NCBI GenBank assembly: GCA_014382685.1
Contig: JACNJG010000138.1
Location: forward strand, 1-13,757
DNA: 13,757 nucleotides
From: Candidatus Cloacimonadota bacterium
GTDB taxonomy: Bacteria > Cloacimonadota > Cloacimonadia > JGIOTU-2
Direction of reading: 5' to 3'
The translations under genes and the position numbers were made by a program. The notes below the pieces were generated by a model. That model did not search any database. It saw only the letters and a program-made list of their open reading frames with translations, and was not told the DNA's origin. Of the stretch, positions 8,301-13,757 are shown in pieces (the stretch's first letter is position 1; each line of letters starts with the position of its first letter).

Positions 8301-9569
8301 TTATCGAAATATAGTTTGGCTGCGCTCTGCACCCACAGAAATTATCTTTATTGGGATACTAAGAAGCTCTTCAATAGTATGAACAAATGTTTGAACGTTT
8401 TCCGGAAGATCCTCAAATTTTTTCACAGAAGTAATATTCTCTTTCCAACCGGGAAGCGATATATAGGTTGGCTGAACCAATTTCAAAAGTCGGGTTTCAA
8501 CCGGGTATTCTTCTAGTTCCAGACCATCCAATGTGTAACCTGTGCATATCTCGATCTTATCCAACCCGGAATAGACATCCAGCAGCGTGAGTGCGATCTC
8601 ATCGAAACCATTAAGCATTGCGGAAAATCTTGCAGCAACTGCATCGAACCAACCGCATCTGCGGGGTCGTCCGGTTGTGGTGCCGTATTCATGTCCCCTC
8701 TCGCGAATATATTCACCTATCTCATCATGCAATTCTGTTGGGAAAGGTCCATTGCCCACACGTGTAAAGTATGCCTTCATCACACCGATAATCCTATCAA
8801 TGCTTCTTGGATTTATACCCGCCCCGGTCAACGCAGCACCGATTGTTGTATTTGATGATGTTACGTAAGGATACGTCCCGAAATCAATATCAAGCAGAGT
8901 ACCCTGTGCTCCTTCGAATAAAATATTCTTATTTTCTCTAATAAGCTTGTTGATCATACAGGGAGTGTTGCAGATATAGGGTTTGAGCTGAATTCCAATA
9001 TCGTATAGCATTTCAACTGAGTCATCTAAACTAATGTTTTCGAGCCACGAACCAAGCATATCGCGTTTGTTTTCTATAAGATTTGAGAGTCTGTATTCGA
9101 GGTATTCTTTATCGAGAAGATCACCCATACGGAGTCCCAGGCGCGCGGCTTTATCAGAATATGTAGGTCCTATACCGGATTTTGTAGTTCCAATTGCCTG
9201 TTTGCCGCTCAATTTCTCACCGAGTTCATCGAGATAAGTTTGTATAGGAAGTGTTACATGAGCTTGTGAACTAATGAAAAACCTGTCTGCAAGATGAATA
9301 CCTTTGGATTCGATCTCTTCGATTTCCTGCAATAATCGTTCAATATTAATGACCACACCATTCCCTATAATGCATATCATTTTTGGATCAAGAATACCTA
9401 CTGGAATAATATGGAACTTATAAGTTTTATCTCCATGTACCACAGTATGACCCGCATTGCATCCACCCTGAAAGCGTACAATTGCATCCATATTTACCGC
9501 TAATGCATCAACGATCTTTGCTTTTGCTTCATCACCCCATAATGCTCCTAATACGACTGTTACTGGCAT
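8301..9569 (-). CDS. purA: Adenylosuccinate synthetase
   Basis: PurA condenses IMP with aspartate, using GTP, to form adenylosuccinate, the first committed step from IMP to AMP in the cytosol. The 422-residue length is normal. Visible landmarks are WGDE with the catalytic Asp13 (11-14), NAGHT with His41 (38-42), TKSGIGPTY (129-137), the FEGAQG segment (218-223), the long TRVGNGPFPTE stretch (269-279) and GTTTGRPRRCGW (296-307). The N-terminal phosphate loop is unusual: it reads GDEAKAK (12-18) where the family almost always has GDEGKGK, and Leu replaces the usual Gln before Trp11. Catalytic Asp and His and both loop lysines are kept, so I expect an active enzyme. The ATG has AAGAGG 5 nt upstream (9575-9580), and a promoter precedes it at 9599-9627. 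It is the first gene of the five-gene minus-strand operon. Confidence 0.96.
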   Translation of the reverse strand: MPVTVVLGALWGDEAKAKIVDALAVNMDAIVRFQGGCNAGHTVVHGDKTYKFHIIPVGILDPKMICIIGNGVVINIERLLQEIEEIESKGIHLADRFFISSQAHVTLPIQTYLDELGEKLSGKQAIGTTKSGIGPTYSDKAARLGLRMGDLLDKEYLEYRLSNLIENKRDMLGSWLENISLDDSVEMLYDIGIQLKPYICNTPCMINKLIRENKNILFEGAQGTLLDIDFGTYPYVTSSNTTIGAALTGAGINPRSIDRIIGVMKAYFTRVGNGPFPTELHDEIGEYIRERGHEYGTTTGRPRRCGWFDAVAARFSAMLNGFDEIALTLLDVYSGLDKIEICTGYTLDGLELEEYPVETRLLKLVQPTYISLPGWKENITSVKKFEDLPENVQTFVHTIEELLSIPIKIISVGAERSQTIFR

Positions 9570-9598
9570 TTGAACCTCTTTTCTACTATTCTTGAATA

Positions 9599-9627
9599 TT
9601 TATCTCGGGTGCATTACTCTGTGTCAA
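9599..9627 (-). promoter_or_regulatory. Probable sigma-70-type promoter of the purA operon
   Basis: On the minus strand the -35 box is TTGACA (9627-9622), the spacer is 17 nt, and the -10-like box is GATAAA (9604-9599). It would give a leader of about 20-25 nt carrying the AAGAGG ribosome site of purA. With gaps of at most 26 nt downstream, it may drive all five genes to 164. Confidence 0.6.
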
Positions 9628-9660
9628 CAAAATCGTGGCAAGAAATGAAAGTCTTGACAC
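9621..9660. promoter_or_regulatory. Divergent control region with GTGTCAA/TTGACAC inverted repeat
   Basis: GTGTCAA at 9621-9627 and TTGACAC at 9654-9660 form a 7-bp inverted repeat separated by 26 nt. Each arm contains a consensus -35 (TTGACA), one pointing to purA and one to the TldD/PmbA-family gene, so the symmetry may simply be two back-to-back promoters. It could also be a regulator site. The bases after each arm are similar as well (AAATCGT near 9630 and AATCGTA near 9661). Confidence 0.4.
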
Positions 9661-9706
9661 AATCGTAAGCAGTTACGAAAAAGCAAATGATAAAATATTT
9701 CAGGAG
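9654..9706 (+). promoter_or_regulatory. Promoter-like -35, perfect dyad and ribosome site before the TldD/PmbA gene
   Basis: TTGACA (9654-9659) is a consensus -35, but no good -10 lies 16-18 nt further; TAAAAT at 9691-9696 is too far away. Just after the -35 is a perfect 6-bp inverted repeat, TCGTAA-GCAG-TTACGA (9663-9678), placed where a repressor would block the promoter. The ribosome site AGGAG (9702-9706) stands 5 nt before the ATG at 9712. The ribosome site is firm, the promoter and operator tentative. Confidence 0.4.
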
Positions 9707-9711
9707 TTTCT

Positions 9712-11055
9712 ATGAGCCAGAAAAGCAAAGCAGAAATGCGTGAGCTTGCACAGAAAATTATTTCTCTTTCGAAGGAAGTCGAAACAGAGGTTCTGATCTT
9801 CAATAGTAAAAGCGCTCTCACACGATATGCAAATAATTACATTCATCAAAATGTGAGCGATACATCCTATTATATAAGAGTACGCACAATAATTGGCAAA
9901 AAAACTGCAACTGCAACCACAAATAAATTGGATGATGATTCTCTTAAACAAACACTTCAGGCAGCAATCGATGCTACGAAAATGCAGAAGGATAATGAAA
10001 AACTGCTTCCGCTTCCAAAGCAGCAGGAATATCAAAAGGTTGAAAATTTCTGCAAGGAAACAGATATATTCTCTCCTCAGCAGCGTGCAGAAGCTATCAC
10101 AAAAGCAGTAAATATCTGCAAGAAAAATGATCTTGAAGGAGCGGGAATATTTTCCAATTCTACTTCTGAGATTGCGCTGGCAAATTGTAAAGGGCTCTTT
10201 GCTTATGATATCTCTACCAATGCGGAGTTCAGCATAACTGCAATGAAAGGAGCTGCATCGGGCTGGCATGAGATAATAAAAAAGGATGTACGCAAGATCG
10301 ATGTCGAGAAAGCAGCCAATATTGCTATTGAAAAGGCACTTAAGAGTGTGTATCCCGAGGATTTGAAGCCGGGTAAATATACTGTTATTATGGAGCCGGC
10401 AGCAGTGGCAGAATTTGTACTTTTCCTTTTGTGGAAGGGATTTAACGGCATGGATTATCTTGAAGGAACAACCTTCCTGAAAGATGGATTGAATAAAAAA
10501 ATCTTCTCTGAAAAGCTTAATATCTTTGAAGACCCTTATAATCCAATTATCGGCTCACAGCCATTTGATTTTGAAGGAATGCCTGTAAAACCCATGACAC
10601 TTGTCGAGAAAGGTATTCCAAAGGGCTTTGCAACCAACCGATGGATCGCAAAAGAGGCAGGTGTTGATAATAACGGACATGCAATTCCCCTGCCCAGTCA
10701 GGCAGCATATCCGTTTGCTCTAAGATTTGAAACAGGAAAAAGTTCAGTTGAGAATATGATAAAAAATACTGAAAAGGGAGTTCTTGTAACTCATTTCCAC
10801 TATTCCAATATTATTGATCCCATTTCATTACTTATTACAGGTATGACGCGTGACGGATTCTTCTTAGTTGAGAACGGCAAAATAACTAAGCCCCTGAAAA
10901 ATATGCGCTATAATGATAGTGTCATTAATATTTTCTCAAACATCGAAGAGATTGGAGATACTGCTGAGATCGCAGGCGCTTTCTTTGGCGGAGGTTTCCT
11001 TGTTCCTGCAATGAAGATCAGCAATTTCAATTTCTCAAGCGGGACTGAATTTTAA
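9712..11055 (+). CDS. TldD/PmbA family protein, PmbA/TldE-like subunit
   Basis: The 447-residue length matches the PmbA/TldE side of the family. TldD-TldE acts as a heterodimeric protease on peptides, including microcin and CcdA precursors, with zinc held by HExxxH in TldD. Here the HExxxH motif is absent: the expected region reads AEFVLFLLWKGFNG (233-246). Family features are present: PFDFEGMP (284-291), LVEKGI (298-302 region), GVLVTHFHYSNIIDP (356-370), the TRDGFFLVENGKI segment (379-391) and a C-terminal hydrophobic PAMKISNF (432-439). There is no signal peptide, so it is cytosolic. The start is the ATG with AGGAG 5 nt upstream. It is divergent from purA. No TldD gene is adjacent in this window: what follows on the right is AT-rich accessory DNA. 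Either the partner lies elsewhere or the protein acts without it. It could be a divergent family branch and not a strict TldE orthologue. Confidence 0.88.
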   Translation: MSQKSKAEMRELAQKIISLSKEVETEVLIFNSKSALTRYANNYIHQNVSDTSYYIRVRTIIGKKTATATTNKLDDDSLKQTLQAAIDATKMQKDNEKLLPLPKQQEYQKVENFCKETDIFSPQQRAEAITKAVNICKKNDLEGAGIFSNSTSEIALANCKGLFAYDISTNAEFSITAMKGAASGWHEIIKKDVRKIDVEKAANIAIEKALKSVYPEDLKPGKYTVIMEPAAVAEFVLFLLWKGFNGMDYLEGTTFLKDGLNKKIFSEKLNIFEDPYNPIIGSQPFDFEGMPVKPMTLVEKGIPKGFATNRWIAKEAGVDNNGHAIPLPSQAAYPFALRFETGKSSVENMIKNTEKGVLVTHFHYSNIIDPISLLITGMTRDGFFLVENGKITKPLKNMRYNDSVINIFSNIEEIGDTAEIAGAFFGGGFLVPAMKISNFNFSSGTEF

Positions 11056-11064
11056 TGAAGAACC

Positions 11065-11103
11065 TTGCGAACGGTTGCAAACCTTCGTAATGGTCGGGAC
11101 TAA
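11065..11103. repeat. Hairpin TTGCGA-ACGG-TTGCAA with adjoining dispersed-repeat motif
   Basis: Ten nt after the TldD/PmbA-family stop codon a 6-bp stem (11065-11070 with 11075-11080, one G-U pair) encloses ACGG. ACCTT recurs on both sides (11062-11066 and 11081-11085). It is followed by GTCGGGACTAA (11093-11103), the reverse complement of the motif at 132-142 in the left intergenic repeat cluster. No U-run follows, so it is not a standard terminator. It looks like an intergenic palindromic repeat. Confidence 0.45.
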
Positions 11104-11113
11104 ATAAACCATC

Positions 11114-11150
11114 ACATCTTGAGACATGTCGAAGAGCATGTCTTAAGTGT
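11114..11150. repeat. Strong hairpin with 11-bp stem and 8-nt loop
   Basis: CTTGAGACATG (11118-11128) pairs with CATGTCTTAAG (11137-11147) with a single G-U wobble, around the loop TCGAAGAG. ACA (11114-11116) and TGT (11148-11150) extend it past one bulged T. It lies between the TldD/PmbA-family gene and the CARF-like fragment. There is no following U-run. It could be a boundary hairpin, an RNA stability element or a remnant of a mobile element end. Confidence 0.5.
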
Positions 11151-11215
11151 TCTATGGGGAAAACTCAAATTGTCTATTTCTTGACGTGCAAACGGATCAA
11201 ATTATTAGAGTGACT

Positions 11216-11478
11216 ATGAAAATATTACTAACTTTCATCGGGAACAATGATTGCTACATCGATGAAAAGCCAGGAGCAATTTTATCTATCTTAAAAGAGA
11301 TCGAATTCGATAAGATGTACATCTTATACAATAATGAAAAATATTTAAAACCAGCATCCGACATACTAAGATACTGCAGGAAAAACCATCCCCAATTAGA
11401 AGTATTCTACCAGGAAGCATTAACCGAAAATCCGATTTAGAAAATTGGAAAAGAACGAGGAACGATTTATCTGTTTAA
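11216..11478 (+). pseudogene. Truncated CARF-like sensor domain fragment (RtcR-type N-terminus)
   Basis: An ATG at 11216 opens a 74-codon frame closed by TAG at 11438-11440. Its start, MKILLTFIGNNDC, then PGAILSILKEIEFDKMYILYNN and a helix with LRYCRKNHPQLEV, is the alpha/beta beginning I associate with CARF (CRISPR-associated Rossmann fold) sensors, especially those attached to sigma-54 regulators such as RtcR. Such domains need about 150-200 residues and an effector domain, so this is a fragment. The frame ends at ENPI, while the next frame continues from 11434 as DLENWKRTRNDLSV before TAA at 11476-11478, consistent with a one-base deletion giving NP-x-DLE. The ribosome site is weak. A GTG at 11147 in the same frame sits inside a hairpin arm and is unlikely. 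The fold assignment is from memory of family patterns, not a search. A real small protein is the alternative. Confidence 0.5.
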
Positions 11479-11584
11479 TGACGAAAGTGATTAACGGGAA
11501 TGAAACTAACTTAATAAGTTTGACAATGAGGTATTGAAACTAAATAAGCGATTAAGCAAAAAATATTTAGGGAAAAGAGATTAT

Positions 11585-12133
11585 ATGCAAAGAGAAGTAG
11601 ATAATATTACTCGAATTGAAGATAAAATTAAGAACAGTCTTAATAAACTATATGAAGACGATATATTTCTTTTCGAAAGAAATGATGGGAATGGTGTATG
11701 TGAAAGATGTATTGTATTCAGACTTGCGCATTCCTTACAACTTGAATTTAATAATTTTTTTGTAGATTGTGATTTTAATAGCTCATTTGAATATACTTCA
11801 ACAGAAAACGGACGTGAGAATGAAAAAGAAAGAAGTGGGAAAGAAATTGAAAACGAAGATGGTACCGGAACAAAAAGATTTGTTGATATTATTATACATA
11901 AACGAAATTATTTTATAGATAATGATTTTATTTGCTTTGAAATAAAAAAATGGAATAATACGAATAGGGATAACGTTAGAAAAGATTTAAATAATATTAA
12001 ACAACTAACGACTACATATGGATATAAATGCGGCTATCATATTATACTTGGGAAAGTAAAGGGTGAAACGAAATGGACAATAATTAATAATGGTAAAATA
12101 ATAAAAGAGAATGAATTGATTTACATAGATTAA
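11585..12133 (+). CDS. Small PD-(D/E)XK nuclease-like protein
   Basis: From the ATG at 11585 the protein has 182 residues. An N-terminal helix (NKLYEDDIFLFE) leads to ER.......RLAHSLQ (about 40-52) and VDCDFN (about 60-65), then a charged linker. After that comes the likely core: RFVDIIIH with Asp101, FICFEIKKW with Glu119-Ile-Lys121, and a helix NVRKDLNNIKQL before YHIILGK. The D...E-x-K order fits PD-(D/E)XK nucleases, which cut DNA with metal ions. I recall similar small proteins near defence genes, but specificity is unknown. A TTG at 11534 in the same frame has GAGG only 2 nt away, too close, so I prefer 11585, preceded by AAGAGA. The gene is very AT-rich, unlike the left operon, and the helicase gene follows after 24 nt, so they are probably co-transcribed. 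Confidence 0.65.
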   Translation: MQREVDNITRIEDKIKNSLNKLYEDDIFLFERNDGNGVCERCIVFRLAHSLQLEFNNFFVDCDFNSSFEYTSTENGRENEKERSGKEIENEDGTGTKRFVDIIIHKRNYFIDNDFICFEIKKWNNTNRDNVRKDLNNIKQLTTTYGYKCGYHIILGKVKGETKWTIINNGKIIKENELIYID

Positions 12134-12144
12134 AAAAATATAGC

Positions 12145-12148
12145 GGAG
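12145..12148 (+). promoter_or_regulatory. Ribosome binding site supporting a TTG start
   Basis: GGAG lies 9 nt before TTG at 12158-12160. An in-frame TAA (12155-12157) stands directly before this TTG, and the first in-frame ATG is only at codon 83. This site is the main evidence that the nuclease-helicase gene starts with TTG. Confidence 0.65.
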
Positions 12149-12157
12149 AACAAATAA

Positions 12158-13757
12158 TTGAAAAAGAAGCAACTTCAAGCTGGATATGTTCTTAAATCAG
12201 TTTATAATTCATTGAATCGATTAGAAAAGGGGTTTTCAGTAAAACCACTCTTCGAACATCTCTCGACCTTCAATATTTATTATGACTTTATTGAAGAAAA
12301 AAATGAAAATTCAATAACCGCAATTCTCAACAACCTAATATCTCGTGGATTACCAACTTTCCCATCTATTTTCATTGAAGATACTTTCTTAGATAAGTTG
12401 AAAATGGGAGAAAAAGTAATTTCTGATAGAACAGGTGATATCTTATATCAATATAACGATAATTTAAATATAGACTTAATCTACAAAAGTTTATTTACTA
12501 TTGATCCAAGAATTAATGGAACCTATAATACATTATTTAATTTTGATTCATGGGAAGAACATTCGGGTAGCGATTATGAAGAAATATTCTTTCAAAAAAT
12601 ATTACCCGATGAATTAGGTGATTGTTATAAACAATGTTTAGAAACACAAAGAGAAATTAATTCCATACTGAATTTACCTGAAGAAAGTAAAAATAAATTA
12701 ATTAAAAAACTCCAAATTGATCAAAATAGGTTTTTTGAGCAAAGAGTTGATTTTTCTTTCCAGTTCCCACATTATTCCAATTTCAAAGATGGATTAGTAA
12801 TTGAAATTGACGGTTCACAGCACGAAGTTGAACCTCAAAAATCTTTAGATGATAAACGTAATGAAGCTGTTGAGAAAAAAGGATGGAAGAAAACAGTAAG
12901 AATTAAAACCTCAGAAGTTAAAAGTAATATTGATGAGACAAAAATTGAAGCAATAAAATGTTTTTTAGAACACCCCTATGCTCAAAGATTGAAAGAAAAT
13001 TATGAAAATAAAATATGGGAAGAAGAATTTGGCTTAGAAGCTCTTCAGTTTGCTTTAACTCCAATTGCAATAGCAAGAATACAGAAGACTCTCATTTTTC
13101 TTATTAATTCAAATATTCTAAAGATGAATGCAAGAAAATGGAACATTGCTATAATTGAAAGAGACGTTCCTTGTGGTTTTTTAGCTGTTAATGATTTAAA
13201 AAATCAAATAACTAACTTATTCGATTTGGAAGGAAAAGGGAAATCAATTCCAAAAATCAATTTAAAAATTTACAATACAGAAGAATTTTCTCAATGTCAG
13301 CTAAATATGAATAATAAAACAGAGCTTGTATCAAAACCAATTAATAATTTTAAAGCAGATGTTGTTTTAGATGTTTCAACCTTACAAAGATTGGGATTTT
13401 ATAAAGCAGAAAAAGAGTTTGAAGAAAAGGTTAATTATAAACACAAAATTATAATAAGATCAATTCATTCAATTTCCTATAAAGAACAACGAAAAGTTAT
13501 TTCTGCAAAACCAATAAAATTCAAAATAAGTAAGGAAGAACAGCCAAAGCCACTTGTTTATTTTTTGCAAAATATTTTCAGGAAAAATAGTTTTAGAGAT
13601 GGGCAAGTAGAAATTTTAAGAAGAACATTAAATCTAAAAGATGTGATAGCACTGTTACCAACAGGTGCTGGAAAATCATTAACATATCAGCTTTCTGCAT
13701 TATTACAACCAGGAATTGTTATTATAGTTGATCCACTAAAATCATTAATGCGTGACC
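12158..13757 (+). CDS. Nuclease-RecQ-like helicase fusion protein, C-terminus beyond window
   Basis: The frame is open from TTG (12158) to the window end: 533 residues, incomplete. Residues 1-190 are a helical N-terminus of unknown function. At 192-256 lies a DUF559/Vsr-like nuclease signature: FFEQRVDFSF (Asp198), then VIEIDGSQH (Glu216-x-Asp218, His222), then DDKRNEAVEKKGW and RIKTSEV. The middle (about 285-460) contains KWNIAIIERDVPCG (327-340) and FKADVVLDVS (398-407), which I cannot assign. From 468 a RecQ-like SF2 helicase starts: motif-0-like FRDGQVEIL (479-487), Walker A LLPTGAGKS (499-507), and motif Ia VDPLKSLMRD (524-533), where the window stops before the DEAH box. The likely job is ATP-driven DNA unwinding coupled to cleavage, probably in phage or plasmid defence with the small nuclease-like gene upstream. 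Helicase class is sure, nuclease domain likely, system identity unknown. Confidence 0.8.
   Translation, partial: MKKKQLQAGYVLKSVYNSLNRLEKGFSVKPLFEHLSTFNIYYDFIEEKNENSITAILNNLISRGLPTFPSIFIEDTFLDKLKMGEKVISDRTGDILYQYNDNLNIDLIYKSLFTIDPRINGTYNTLFNFDSWEEHSGSDYEEIFFQKILPDELGDCYKQCLETQREINSILNLPEESKNKLIKKLQIDQNRFFEQRVDFSFQFPHYSNFKDGLVIEIDGSQHEVEPQKSLDDKRNEAVEKKGWKKTVRIKTSEVKSNIDETKIEAIKCFLEHPYAQRLKENYENKIWEEEFGLEALQFALTPIAIARIQKTLIFLINSNILKMNARKWNIAIIERDVPCGFLAVNDLKNQITNLFDLEGKGKSIPKINLKIYNTEEFSQCQLNMNNKTELVSKPINNFKADVVLDVSTLQRLGFYKAEKEFEEKVNYKHKIIIRSIHSISYKEQRKVISAKPIKFKISKEEQPKPLVYFLQNIFRKNSFRDGQVEILRRTLNLKDVIALLPTGAGKSLTYQLSALLQPGIVIIVDPLKSLMRD

Noticed and set aside
11181..11208. TTGACG-16-TATTAG as a promoter for the CARF-like fragment.
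   Set aside because: It would leave only about 7 nt between the -10 box and the ATG, too short for a normal leader.
11501..11543. Possible CRISPR repeat trace: TGAAACTAA occurs twice (11501-11509 and 11535-11543), the second inside ATTGAAAC, a common CRISPR repeat ending.
   Set aside because: Only nine bases are shared, there is no third copy and no full-length repeat of 25 nt or more. Chance in AT-rich DNA is sufficient.
11534..11584. TTG at 11534 as the start of the small PD-(D/E)XK protein.
   Set aside because: The nearest GAGG is only 2 nt away, and the extra 17 residues are basic and low in structure. ATG at 11585 is better, though not proven.

Overview
This window appears to come from a Gram-negative-type bacterium of moderately low GC content. 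It has an exported TPR protein with a Sec signal peptide, two membrane exporter subunits, and intergenic palindromes built on a TCCCGA/TCGGGA core. The phylum cannot be fixed from sequence reading alone. An uncultured FCB-group or Cloacimonadota-like lineage is my guess, held with low confidence.

Left block (164-9569, minus strand) is a tightly packed five-gene operon, read right to left. The genes are purA (adenylosuccinate synthetase), a small cytosolic ABC ATPase, a 1197-residue exported TPR-repeat protein, and the two halves of a heterodimeric ABC exporter of the BmrC/BmrD (YheI/YheH) type. Gaps are 9, 7, 26 and 1 nt. A good promoter lies upstream of purA (TTGACA, 17 nt, GATAAA). Palindromic units close the operon on the left (1-163). 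Several proteins carry non-canonical active-site residues: PurA has GDEAKAK for GDEGKGK, the small ATPase has no H-switch histidine, and one exporter half has Asp for the catalytic Glu.

Middle (9570-11055): a divergent intergenic region with back-to-back -35-like boxes and a 6-bp dyad leads into a plus-strand TldD/PmbA-family gene. Its product lacks HExxxH, so it is PmbA/TldE-like, and no TldD partner is visible here.

Right block (11056-13757, plus strand) looks like accessory DNA. After two hairpins come a 74-codon fragment that looks like the N-terminus of a CARF-type (RtcR-like) sensor and is probably a pseudogene, then a strongly AT-rich gene pair. The first of the pair encodes a small PD-(D/E)XK nuclease-like protein. 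The second encodes a large protein starting at TTG: an N-terminal region with a DUF559/Vsr-like nuclease motif, a roughly 240-residue conserved-looking middle, and a RecQ-like SF2 helicase domain cut off by the window end. This nuclease plus nuclease-helicase pair is the best candidate here for an undescribed defence system. Its function is inferred from domain logic and context only.
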